A stretch of DNA of 64,000 nt from Calditrichales bacterium MX18-03 (GTDB lineage: Bacteria; Bacillota; Clostridia; Lutisporales; Lutisporaceae), in assembly GCA_021083345.1 (NCBI GenBank), contig JAJGRE010000001.1:248001-312000 (forward strand), read 5' to 3'. How positions within the stretch are numbered: the first letter of the stretch is position 1; each line of letters starts with the position of its first letter. Of the stretch, positions 18,699-25,884 are shown piece after piece. The position numbers and the translations under genes were made by a program. The notes beneath the pieces are model-generated. The model did not search any database. It was given only the letters and a program-made list of their open reading frames with translations, and had not been told where the DNA came from.

Positions 18699-19472
18699 TT
18701 ACTTCTGGTGTTCTTTGTTTTCCTGGATGATTTCACGGAGCTTATTGATGGCATCATGGAGCCCGCCCATCTTGTTGATCAGGCCATGATTGACCGCTTC
18801 CTGCCCCACCAGGACAGTTCCCACATCATTTGCCAGCTCACTGGTGGTGAACATCAGGTTCACCAATGTCTCCCTCTGAATTTCGCTGTGGTCAACGATA
18901 AACCGGATGATCCTTTCCTGCATCTTGTTAAAGTAGTCAAAGGTCTGCGGTACACCGATGATCAGTCCGTTCATACGGATGGGATGTATCGTCATGGTTG
19001 CTGTTGGTGCGATGTAAGAGCAGTTTGCCGATACAGCCAGCGGGACGCCGATGCTGTGCCCGCCTCCCAGCACCAACGATACGGAAGGCTTTTTCATGCT
19101 GACGATCAGCTCAGACAATGCCAGCCCTGCTTCCACATCTCCGCCTACCGTATTCAGTATCAGCAGCAGGCCTTCAATCTCAGGGTTTTCTTCAACCGCT
19201 ACGATCTGGGGGATGATATGCTCATATTTGGTGGACTTATTCTGAGGAGGCAAAAGGACATGCCCCTCTATTTGCCCGATGATGGTAATGCAGTGAATAT
19301 TGCTCTTATACTGCGGCACTTTTGTTTCCCCTAGTTCCTTCACATTCTCGGCAGCATTTTCTTTCTGGTCTCCTGCCTTTTCATCGCTTTCATCTGCGGT
19401 GTATCCGTCAAATCTGACCAACTGATTCACACTCCTGCCATTATTAATACCCGGTCGCTTTCTCCGGTACAT
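18699..19472 (-). CDS. tepA: ClpP-class translocation-enhancing protease TepA
   Basis: This ClpP/crotonase-fold serine protease (up to 257 residues) shows the nucleophile in [11 protein letters not shown] and a catalytic-His block [11 protein letters not shown]. It lies between ftsK and lysC, exactly where Bacillus tepA (ymfB) lies. TepA was linked to protein export and, in sporulating cells, to small acid-soluble protein turnover. The start is uncertain: the ATG at 19472 lacks a good ribosome-binding site, whereas a TTG at 19421 has AGGAG 10 bases upstream. Residues 20-50 are charged and poorly conserved. Confidence 0.88.
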   Translation of the reverse strand: MYRRKRPGINNGRSVNQLVRFDGYTADESDEKAGDQKENAAENVKELGETKVPQYKSNIHCITIIGQIEGHVLLPPQNKSTKYEHIIPQIVAVEENPEIEGLLLILNTVGGDVEAGLALSELIVSMKKPSVSLVLGGGHSIGVPLAVSANCSYIAPTATMTIHPIRMNGLIIGVPQTFDYFNKMQERIIRFIVDHSEIQRETLVNLMFTTSELANDVGTVLVGQEAVNHGLINKMGGLHDAINKLREIIQENKEHQK

Positions 19473-19638
19473 TCAACTCATAATGTTTTCAAACTATATA
19501 AATCGCTCTATGTAAATGACTAAAAGATGAAGCGATTTATAACTTAGCCAACGACGATGCTTTTACGCATGTCAATTTCTATAACTTAGTGAGTTGTCTA
19601 TCTTTATTTTTACCTTAATGCCTTTCAGTATGCAGTCA

Positions 19639-19673
19639 AAATAAAAACAGCAACTCTGATAGAATTGCTGTTT
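19639..19673 (-). terminator. Terminator after lysC
   Basis: Stem AAACAGCAA/TTGCTGTTT with an 11-base loop is followed by a T-rich run on the minus strand, 30 bases past lysC. The rest of the lysC-tepA gap (19473-19638) shows no clear feature. Confidence 0.82.
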
Positions 19674-19701
19674 CATGGTTTTCCATATTTTTTCATATTG
19701 T

Positions 19702-20928
19702 TTATGCTTTCCCCAATTCGAACTCCTGGTGAAGCGCATTGACTGCCGCATTGGTGAATTCTGTGTAAATCAGGCAGGAAATCGTGGTATGAGAATCCGA
19801 AGTCTGCAAAATTTCAATATTGAATTTTGACAACGCACGGATGGTTTTCGCCATGACACCGGGTACGCCCCTCATTTTATTACCGATGATGGTCACCTTG
19901 GTGCAATTGCTGAGCAGCTCATACTGAAAGTGTTTGGAAGCCAGTACTTTCTGCAGCTTTTCAATATTGTAATCCTCAATGATGAAGAATTTGACTTCCG
20001 GGTTGACGTTGATCATATCAACGCTGATGCCTTCGCTGGCAATCAGCTCGAACAAGTAGCTGTCCTTTTCGAACTCTCCCGCTGAGCCGTCAAAAAAAAC
20101 CTTGACCTGTGTACGGCTGCCGATTTGGGCTATAGCCGTTATGATTTTGTCCTTTTTGTCCTGCCTGTATTTTCTGGTCTTGTCATAGTTCGTTATCAGA
20201 GTCCCCTCCGAGTCGCTCATGGTATTCTTGATCAGCAGTGGGATGCTGCTTCTCATTGCAATCTCGACAGCTCTCGGATGAATGACCTTGGCACCGTATT
20301 CTGCCATTTGAAAAACTTCATTATAGAAAATTTTCTTCATCACCATGGCGTCGGGAACGATCCTGGGGTCCGCAGTCATGACACCTTCCACATCCGTATA
20401 GATTTCCACCGCGTCCGCGTTTAGGGCCTCTCCGATGATGGCACCGGTCACATCGCTGCCGCCTCTGCCCAGCGTTGTGATCTCTCCCTTCTCGCTCTTT
20501 CCCTGAAATCCTGCTATAACCGGTATGATACCGGCCTCCAGAAAATCATATATCGTTTGCGGCTCTACCCGCAGGACCTCCGCATCTCCGAAATTCTCAT
20601 CTGTAATGATGCCGGCCTGACCGCCCGTCATAACGGCACAGTTGTGTCCGCGCTTTTTTAAGGTATTGGCCAAAACGACACAGGAGATGACCTCACCACA
20701 GGACATGATCATGTCAAGCTCTCTGGGATTGGTCTTGCTGCCAGCCGAATTAGCCAGGTTTATCAATGTATCCGTTGCATAAGGATCACCGCTTCTGCCG
20801 ATGGCGGAAACAACGACAACCGGGTGAAAGCCTTGTTGTACTGCCTTTTCCACTTTATCGGCCACCATTTCTCTTCTTTCCTGGTTCGCAACGGAGGTTC
20901 CTCCGAATTTTTGTACCAGTATTTTCAT
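19702..20928 (-). CDS. lysC: Aspartate kinase
   Basis: The 408-residue enzyme phosphorylates aspartate, the first step to lysine, threonine, methionine and, via dihydrodipicolinate, to dipicolinate. The N-terminal kinase domain begins VQKFGGTSVAN, and two C-terminal ACT domains (about residues 265-400) would sense lysine or threonine. It starts 29 bases after the dpaB stop codon, matching Bacillus, where spoVFAB is followed by asd-dapG-dapA. Here asd and dapA are absent. The position suggests it supplies precursor during dipicolinate synthesis as well as in growth. Confidence 0.95.
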   Translation of the reverse strand: MKILVQKFGGTSVANQERREMVADKVEKAVQQGFHPVVVVSAIGRSGDPYATDTLINLANSAGSKTNPRELDMIMSCGEVISCVVLANTLKKRGHNCAVMTGGQAGIITDENFGDAEVLRVEPQTIYDFLEAGIIPVIAGFQGKSEKGEITTLGRGGSDVTGAIIGEALNADAVEIYTDVEGVMTADPRIVPDAMVMKKIFYNEVFQMAEYGAKVIHPRAVEIAMRSSIPLLIKNTMSDSEGTLITNYDKTRKYRQDKKDKIITAIAQIGSRTQVKVFFDGSAGEFEKDSYLFELIASEGISVDMINVNPEVKFFIIEDYNIEKLQKVLASKHFQYELLSNCTKVTIIGNKMRGVPGVMAKTIRALSKFNIEILQTSDSHTTISCLIYTEFTNAAVNALHQEFELGKA

Positions 20929-20957
20929 TTAAACCCTCCTCCAACCTTTGTATAAGG

Positions 20958-21267
20958 CTAAAAGTTTTCTATAATCATCGGTTGGTACTGCTTGCCCTCC
21001 AATGCGGCTTCTATGGTCGGCACCAGCAGCTCCATCCTGGCTACCAGCGAGTTTCTTTTTCCCTCCGGGTTATCCTGCCCAAAGGGTACAAAATAGTAAT
21101 ACTTGGCATTCAGCAGCACCCCCAGGTTTTTTGCATTCAGACCCAGGCCGTCATTGGTAGAAATTGCAATGACCACCGGCTTTCCGTTTCTGACATGAGC
21201 CTTTGCAGCCATGAGAACCGGTGTGTCGGTAATGGCATTGGCCAGTTTTGAAAGCGTATTCCCTGTA
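20958..21267 (-). CDS. dpaB: Dipicolinate synthase subunit B, C-terminal part (dpaB interrupted by element)
   Basis: This is the second exon-like part of dpaB (spoVFB), coding for about 101 residues from GNTLSKLANAITDTPVLMAAKAHVRN to the C-terminus (IEAALEGKQYQP). It includes the conserved VIAISTNDGLG and FVPFGQDNP blocks of the flavoprotein-like DpaB family. It has no start codon or ribosome-binding site of its own; an open frame continues to an ATG at 21305, but those extra residues come from the inserted element. Joined at the CTGTA core to the N-terminal part at 24604-24889 it gives an in-frame 196-residue protein. It is expected to be silent until the element is excised. Confidence 0.93.
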
Positions 21268-21291
21268 GAGAATGCTTTGCCGCTGCAAAAC
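21263..21291. repeat. Left attachment site (core and inner arm)
   Basis: The 5-bp core CTGTA (21263-21267) marks the left junction. Inside the element lie GAATGC (21270-21275) and CAAAAC (21286-21291). These are exact inverse complements of GCATTC and GTTTTG inside the right end, so the circular junction would be a dyad as expected for an attP of a large serine recombinase. Confidence 0.8.
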
Positions 21292-21366
21292 ACCTCCTGC
21301 TGCATGCCCTTAAAGGCTTTTTGCGGCTATATAATATCATATCGGTATTTTATTCATAATGCAAGC

Positions 21367-21510
21367 TTAGTCTGCCTCTGAAGGTCGATGTTTATCATGC
21401 AATTCAATAATGATCCCGGCAAGTGCCTCTATAAAATGCTTGTAGTTCTCTTGTTCTTCCTCTCCTGATGCTTCAGTAAGTGTCATAATATCAAGCTCCT
21501 TTACCTTCAC
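21367..21510 (-). CDS. Small acidic ORF in the dpaB element (candidate excision cofactor)
   Basis: A GTG at 21510 preceded by GGAGG at 8 bases opens a 47-residue frame (MKVKELDIMTLTEASGEEEQ at the start, HDKHRPSEAD at the end). An in-frame ATG at 21525 overlaps the ribosome-binding site. The product is acidic and probably helical, with no known motif. It is the gene nearest the left attachment site, downstream of the RelA/SpoT gene and past a weak hairpin. By analogy with the small recombination directionality factors of SP-beta and the Clostridioides skin element, it could direct excision. That role is inference only; a small antitoxin partner is the alternative. Confidence 0.55.
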   Translation of the reverse strand: MKVKELDIMTLTEASGEEEQENYKHFIEALAGIIIELHDKHRPSEAD

Positions 21511-21558
21511 AACAACTACCTCCATATCGGCTTATTTGGAAGATCCCGGAAACAGACA

Positions 21559-21585
21559 AGGCATTACCAGTTACTGATAATGCCT
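21559..21585 (-). terminator. Weak hairpin at the end of the RelA/SpoT gene
   Basis: An 8-bp stem (AGGCATTA 21559-21566 with TAATGCCT 21578-21585) overlaps the stop codon. It lacks a strong T-run, so termination may be partial and the small ORF may be co-transcribed. Confidence 0.4.
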
Positions 21586-22906
21586 ATTTTAATTGATCCA
21601 ATTTCTCACGTTCTGCCTCGATAAAGCCGGATATTTCTTTGTCTGTTTGCAGCCTCAGCCCGCGCAAGAGCCTGTCTATGGTTTCCGTCCCATTATTCAG
21701 CACATCACTTAAAGGAAGATCCTGTCCAAAAAGGACCTGATTCCGAATGCTTCTCAAATATTTCATTTCTGAATCCAGGCAGGTGGTTCCATTGAGATGC
21801 TGCTTCAGCAAATCCCATTTGGACGGATTGTCTCCCACGCCCCTGCTAAGCATATTAATGACCTTAGTGAGCACAATCCAGCGCTCGGTAAAACGCATCA
21901 AGGCCGTATGCTCCTTATTCCCGTAAAGCTGCTGCGGAACGGCAGTGTATGGATTGTTACGGTTGGTTTCCAGCTTTGCCTCAATATATTGGGGATAGGC
22001 GTCCGGATATTCTTTAAGGATGCAGTCTATAACATGGTCAGCCACCGTACGCTGCTCCTTCAGCTTTTTCAGACCGGAGACACCCAGCAGGTACTTGTCG
22101 ATCTTCTGTGGATTATCCATTTGCGCTTTCTGCAAAAAACGCAGCAGGATATCCATACGCCCCATGAAAAGTCTGCACGTCATATCCTCGCAAACACGCT
22201 CTCGGATCAACGCAGCCAGCTCGTACTGGTTGCTGAAAGGTGCATCCATAGCGGCGATCCGCTTCTTGAAAGCCTTCTGAAGACGCTCCAGCGCGATTTC
22301 ACCCGACAGCACCAGTCCGTTCAGTTCATCCAGTATCTTGAACTCTTCTTCCGAAAGCCTGCCGATATGCGGCTTATATACCAGATCATGCTCTACCTCG
22401 GCCCATGCATGCATCAGCGCAGAAGCGATCTGTATCTCAACCTGGGCTGAGGCATAACGCCGCATGCTGTCCTCCAGTCTTTCCTCTTTGATCCTGACGC
22501 GGTAATGAACGGCATCATACCCTGAAAAGCGCCGCTTAAAAGGATTATCAGCCTGATGCTTTTGTTCCATATTGGGAAACCGTTTCATTTTTTCAGTCAA
22601 AAACTCCGATTCAATCAGGCGTCCGATTTCATCCCTGTCGCCGGGAAAAAAAATGGCGATCCGGACCCCGGACAAATCTACTATATCCTTATAGATCTGC
22701 TCCACATTCTGGTATTTCTTTATCGCATTTCTTTTGCTCAGCTTTTCCTTTAAGCTCTCGGGTTTCTTGGCGCGGTGCGTCACAACGGCTCTAATCCCGC
22801 TCCTTTGGATGATGGTTTCGCATGTCATGGCTACCTGACGGGCTAATTCATCGTAAAAGTCATATTCCTTCGCATATCTCTGAAGAAAGTTGTCAATCAG
22901 GTTCAT
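21584..22906 (-). CDS. RelA/SpoT-domain protein (alarmone-synthetase-like) carried by the element
   Basis: The 440-residue cytosolic protein has an N-terminal RelA/SpoT nucleotidyltransferase-type domain (about residues 30-200). Its motif order is intact: THRAKKPESLKEKLSKR, VDLSGVRIAIFF, FSGYDAVHYRV and VEIQIASALMHAWAEVEHDLVYK. These are the blocks that bind ATP, the Tyr that stacks on GTP, and the metal Glu of (p)ppGpp or (p)ppApp synthetases. There is no HD hydrolase domain, TGS or ACT. Residues about 210-440 are mainly helical and unassigned. Such hydrolase-less synthetases include toxins and anti-phage proteins with a fused regulatory half (CapRel type). A defence or persistence role is inference. 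Its presence on a sporulation-linked element is unusual. Confidence 0.78.
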   Translation of the reverse strand: MNLIDNFLQRYAKEYDFYDELARQVAMTCETIIQRSGIRAVVTHRAKKPESLKEKLSKRNAIKKYQNVEQIYKDIVDLSGVRIAIFFPGDRDEIGRLIESEFLTEKMKRFPNMEQKHQADNPFKRRFSGYDAVHYRVRIKEERLEDSMRRYASAQVEIQIASALMHAWAEVEHDLVYKPHIGRLSEEEFKILDELNGLVLSGEIALERLQKAFKKRIAAMDAPFSNQYELAALIRERVCEDMTCRLFMGRMDILLRFLQKAQMDNPQKIDKYLLGVSGLKKLKEQRTVADHVIDCILKEYPDAYPQYIEAKLETNRNNPYTAVPQQLYGNKEHTALMRFTERWIVLTKVINMLSRGVGDNPSKWDLLKQHLNGTTCLDSEMKYLRSIRNQVLFGQDLPLSDVLNNGTETIDRLLRGLRLQTDKEISGFIEAEREKLDQLK

Positions 22907-23064
22907 AGAGACTCCCCTTTATTCTGTATTATCATGTCAAGTCATTCTACAAAAATTATAGCAATTCTGCCTCTGAGATACAATCAAATACAGCTTGCCT
23001 CTCCTTAAAAAATTATCTGACATGCTTTATTTCCCTTCCATTCAAATATAATTTTACAGAGGAA

Positions 23065-23095
23065 CAATTGAAAACCGAGTTTTATGATTCAATTG
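23065..23095 (+). promoter_or_regulatory. Inverted repeat upstream of the serine recombinase
   Basis: CAATTGAA (23065-23072) and TTCAATTG (23088-23095) form a perfect 8-bp dyad 35 bases before the recombinase start. It may be an operator or leader hairpin. The 22907-23129 gap between the divergent genes shows no convincing sigma-E or sigma-K promoter by eye. Confidence 0.5.
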
Positions 23096-23129
23096 CTCCT
23101 ATATATGCAGTGAAAGTGGTGGCAGTGTC

Positions 23130-24578
23130 ATGAAGACTATTAGGCAAGCGGCAGTCTATATCCGGGTCAGCACGGAGGAACAGGCATTGGAAGGTCAATC
23201 AGCTGATGCACAGGCTGAAATACTTTCCCAATACTGCCGTTCTGCCGGAATAAGCCTTTATAAGACATACAGCGATCTCGGCATTTCCGGAAAAAAAGCC
23301 GCCGACCGCCCCGGACTTCAAGCGCTGCTGGCAGACAGCAGCAGGGCGCTTTTTGACCTGGTGCTGGTATGGAAAATATCCAGGTTGTCACGCAGCCTTA
23401 AGGATCTTCTCAATATCATCGATCTGCTGGAGAAGAACGGCGTTGCTTTTTCCAGCTTCTCCGAGAAATTTGACACCTCAAGCGCCGTAGGCCGAATGAC
23501 CCTTCAGCTCTTAGGCTCTATTGCGGAATTCGAGCGGAACACGATCGTCGAAAACGTCAAGCTGGGCTTGAGGGAATATGCACGGAAGGGCGGCAAAACC
23601 GGCGCCGTACTCGGCTACGACAACCTGGGCAAAGGACTTTCCGTCAACGAGAAGGAAGCCGCTCTGGTCCGGCATGTGTATGATCTGTATGTTCACCGGC
23701 AAATGAGCTTTACTGCCATTGCCTACTATCTGAACAAGCTGGGCTTCCGTACCAAGAGAGGCTGCCTCTTTTGCAGCAGCAGTGTCAGCTTTGTTCTGGG
23801 CAACCCGGTATACATCGGATATAACCGTCACCAGCGCAGCCATACCGATTCCTATTGTGTCCCTGGCGGGCATCCGCCCGTTATTGACCTGGAAACCTGG
23901 AATCTGGCACAGTCCATGAAAGGCGACAGAAGCGCAGGAATAAAGAAAAGGCACACTGCCGCCCCTTTGCTTGCCGGTCTGCTGCACTGCGCCTTTTGCG
24001 GCAAGGAAATGAAGGTTTTTCATACTTGCGCCAAAGACAGGTCTTACCGGTATTACCGCTGCAAAGCTAAACTGGAAGGCGGCACATGCGCCAGCAGTTA
24101 TGTCCCGGCAGCGCAGGCGGAGCGAAGCTCAGTTCAGATCCTTCAGCAAGTCCTGCAAAACCAACAGGTGATAAAGGATGTCTTATCGATGCTGAACAGT
24201 TGTGCCGGTCCCTGCAGTCAAAGGGAAAATGAGCTGGACTTGCTGAAGGCTCAGCTAGGAAAGAAACAAAAAAGCCTGCAACGGTACTTTTATCTGTTCG
24301 AGAATAGTGATGATCCGGAAACCGGACCAGCCATGAACAGGGTACTAGCGCTTCAAAAGGAGATACAGGAACTGGAAGACAGAAAAAAGAGACTTGCTGA
24401 AAAAAAGCTATCCTATGTTTTTACAGAATCGGATTATCAGTCCGCAGTTAAGGGGTTGTTGGATGGCAGGCAGCCCCAAGCCGTACATCAGCTGCTGCAA
24501 TTATTATTGGTAAAGCTGGACGTGAGAAATGGGTCCGCCGTATTTCATACCCGCTTTTCAACAGACCGCTTAGTCTGA
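23130..24578 (+). CDS. Large serine recombinase (excisionase/integrase of the dpaB element)
   Basis: This 482-residue protein has the full large-serine-recombinase layout. The catalytic N-terminal domain begins YIRVSTEEQ with nucleophile Ser14 and contains ISRLSRSLKDLLNIID and LGSIAEFERNTIVENVKLG. A recombinase domain follows (about residues 160-270), then a zinc ribbon (CAFCGKEM...YYRCKAK...C) and a coiled coil (about 370-415) used for synapsis control. SpoIVCA and the Clostridioides skin recombinase share this plan and size. The gene is intact, has only a weak ribosome-binding site (GTGG), points toward the right end, and stops 25 bases before the right core. Its 3' end overlaps the readthrough tail of the dpaB N-terminal frame on the other strand. 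Confidence 0.95.
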   Translation: MKTIRQAAVYIRVSTEEQALEGQSADAQAEILSQYCRSAGISLYKTYSDLGISGKKAADRPGLQALLADSSRALFDLVLVWKISRLSRSLKDLLNIIDLLEKNGVAFSSFSEKFDTSSAVGRMTLQLLGSIAEFERNTIVENVKLGLREYARKGGKTGAVLGYDNLGKGLSVNEKEAALVRHVYDLYVHRQMSFTAIAYYLNKLGFRTKRGCLFCSSSVSFVLGNPVYIGYNRHQRSHTDSYCVPGGHPPVIDLETWNLAQSMKGDRSAGIKKRHTAAPLLAGLLHCAFCGKEMKVFHTCAKDRSYRYYRCKAKLEGGTCASSYVPAAQAERSSVQILQQVLQNQQVIKDVLSMLNSCAGPCSQRENELDLLKAQLGKKQKSLQRYFYLFENSDDPETGPAMNRVLALQKEIQELEDRKKRLAEKKLSYVFTESDYQSAVKGLLDGRQPQAVHQLLQLLLVKLDVRNGSAVFHTRFSTDRLV

Positions 24579-24889
24579 TCTGTTTTGTATTTTATTGCAT
24601 TCACTGTACAGGGTGCTATGACCAATACATCCAGCAGGTTCTGTGGTCCTACCGGCTCGGCATCGTTCAAGGTACAGATGACTTTCTTGCCGGTTATCGC
24701 CTCAAAATTTCCCATCCAATCGGCAGCCTTGCCGAAGCGGGTATCCAGGGTTGCTGCGTTATTGGAGAATATCGGATAGACATTGGCATTCTGAGCAGTC
24801 AACTTCTCTACTTCCGGCACGACCTTGGAAAAGGTGCAGAAGGAACCCGTTACAGCAAAACCGACTCCTACGCCATCCAGTTTCATCAT
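24545..24889 (-). CDS. dpaB: Dipicolinate synthase subunit B, N-terminal part (dpaB interrupted by element)
   Basis: This open frame begins with the true DpaB N-terminus (MMKLDGVGVGFAVTGSFCTFSKV) behind a GGAAGG ribosome-binding site, 20 bases after dpaA. Authentic DpaB sequence runs to VIAPCT (24604). The next 19 residues, to the stop at 24545, are translated from the element and are not conserved. DpaB pairs with DpaA to oxidise dihydrodipicolinate to dipicolinic acid in the mother cell. The truncated form lacks the second half of the fold and should be inactive. Excision joins codon 95 to GNTLSKLANA in frame. Confidence 0.93.
   Translation of the reverse strand: MMKLDGVGVGFAVTGSFCTFSKVVPEVEKLTAQNANVYPIFSNNAATLDTRFGKAADWMGNFEAITGKKVICTLNDAEPVGPQNLLDVLVIAPCTVNAIKYKTDQTKRSVEKRV
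24582..24608. repeat. Right attachment site (core and inner arm)
   Basis: Core CTGTA (24604-24608) marks the right junction, with GCATTC (24597-24602) and GTTTTG (24582-24587) inside the element. After excision the chromosome would read CCCTGTACAGGG at the join, a perfect 12-bp palindrome built half from each flank. Confidence 0.8.
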
Positions 24890-24909
24890 GATTCACCTTC
24901 CTTAATCTC

Positions 24910-25800
24910 TTAAATCCCAATCAGCTTGTCAATGGTCTGAAGAATATATTCCGCAGCAGAACGGTAAGCCATTTTCCCAGGTATACCCAGCGCATGAATG
25001 GCTTTAATCCCTTTTTCCGCCGCATGACGGAAATCTATCCCCCCAGGTGAAGAAGCCAAGTCCAGAAGCAGGGTGTGCTTTCCGACCCGGTCCAGCATTT
25101 CCTGGTTCAGTATCAAGGCCGGAACGGTATTAATGATAATATCCATTCTTTCAATATAATCCGCCAGTGCTTCCAGCTGAACCCCTGTCATCCTTTTTGA
25201 CGCTATCCAGGTCAAATCCGCATCCTTCCGTGCTTCTACATATACCTCCGCACCCATCCTCTGCAGATACTCGGACAAAAGCTTGCCGATCCTACCGTAC
25301 CCCAGAATGAGGATGCGGCTTCCGAAAACCGTCCTGCGAAGCTCGTTGATCAGAATGGCAATGGTCCCTTCCACTGTCGGTATGGTATTCAGGATCTGAT
25401 AGCTTTCATCACTATAGTAGTCAATATACGATATGCCATATTCCGCCGCCAGTTCTTTTGCTGCTTTGTTCGCTGCGCCGATCATCAGTGTTTTACCTTT
25501 AACGGCGGTGCACAACAAATCCCGTATCAACACGTCTTCTTTTGCGTATTTGCAGTTTATTTTGCTGCCGTCTTTTGCAAAAGGCACCGGCCCTATTATG
25601 ACGTCAGCCCAATCTACCGCATCCGCCATGCTGTCAAAGCCATTTACGCCGTCGATTTCAGCATTGTCCATTCCAAAGGTCGAAACGTGGCTGCCTCTTT
25701 CCCGGTAAAGCTTTGCCAGCTCAACAAACCGGTCATCGCCTCCGACAACCAGAAATTTTTTTTGCTTCAGTGCAGCCGGATCGTTTTTTCCGCCAAGCAT
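24910..25800 (-). CDS. dpaA: Dipicolinate synthase subunit A
   Basis: The 296-residue spore dipicolinate synthase subunit A (SpoVFA) has an N-terminal domain with VVGGDDRFVELAKLYRERG and a C-terminal Rossmann nucleotide-binding domain with GYGRIGKLLSEYL. The conserved NTVPALIL and DLASSPGGIDF blocks are present. With DpaB it makes dipicolinic acid, which is pumped into the forespore for heat resistance and dehydration. The gene directly precedes the N-terminal part of dpaB and follows a sigma-K-like promoter, consistent with mother-cell expression. Confidence 0.95.
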   Translation of the reverse strand: MLGGKNDPAALKQKKFLVVGGDDRFVELAKLYRERGSHVSTFGMDNAEIDGVNGFDSMADAVDWADVIIGPVPFAKDGSKINCKYAKEDVLIRDLLCTAVKGKTLMIGAANKAAKELAAEYGISYIDYYSDESYQILNTIPTVEGTIAILINELRRTVFGSRILILGYGRIGKLLSEYLQRMGAEVYVEARKDADLTWIASKRMTGVQLEALADYIERMDIIINTVPALILNQEMLDRVGKHTLLLDLASSPGGIDFRHAAEKGIKAIHALGIPGKMAYRSAAEYILQTIDKLIGI

Positions 25801-25829
25801 AGGCTATTCCCCCATTAATTAAACTATTA

Positions 25830-25857
25830 CATCATATGTTCCTGGGAAGAGAGACGT
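25830..25857 (-). promoter_or_regulatory. Sigma-K-like promoter of dpaA
   Basis: AC (25856-25857), 17 bases, then CATATGATG (25830-25838) matches the sigma-K pattern AC-N16/17-CATANNNTA with one mismatch. The Bacillus spoVF operon is sigma-K controlled. The site lies between the ymxH terminator and dpaA. Confidence 0.5.
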
Positions 25858-25884
25858 GTTTGTCTCCAAGCCCCAGCCAAAAGT

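Larger units (their letters stand above)
21263..24608. mobile_element. Skin-like sporulation intervening element inserted in dpaB (3,341 bp)
   Basis: The element lies between two copies of CTGTA (21263-21267 and 24604-24608) and splits dpaB after codon 95. It contains a large serine recombinase (23130-24578, plus strand), a RelA/SpoT-domain gene (21584-22906, minus) and a small acidic ORF (21367-21510, minus). Precise recombination at the cores removes 3,341 bp and restores DpaB in frame. Elements of this logic are known: skin in sigK of Bacillus and Clostridioides, SP-beta in spsM, and, as I recall, a spoVFB-interrupting element (vfbin) in Bacillus weihenstephanensis. No capsid, replication or transposase genes are present, so it is either a stripped-down prophage or a dedicated domesticated element. 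Confidence 0.92.

Noticed and set aside
20958-21305. ATG at 21305 as a true start for the downstream dpaB part
   Set aside because: The first 13 residues come from the element, are not conserved and lack a suitable ribosome-binding site.
22907-23129. Sigma-E or sigma-K promoter for the recombinase
   Set aside because: Partial matches (for example GATACAAT near 22977) lack a proper -35 at the right spacing.
21263-24608. Insertion sequence or transposon
   Set aside because: There is no transposase, no terminal inverted repeat at the very ends and no target duplication beyond the 5-bp core that a serine recombinase needs.
20958-24889. Treating the two dpaB parts as a dead pseudogene or as a random insertion
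   Set aside because: Both halves are intact, the junctions share a core, the join is exactly in frame with the conserved family sequence, and the recombinase is intact. Decay would have left frameshifts or target duplications instead.
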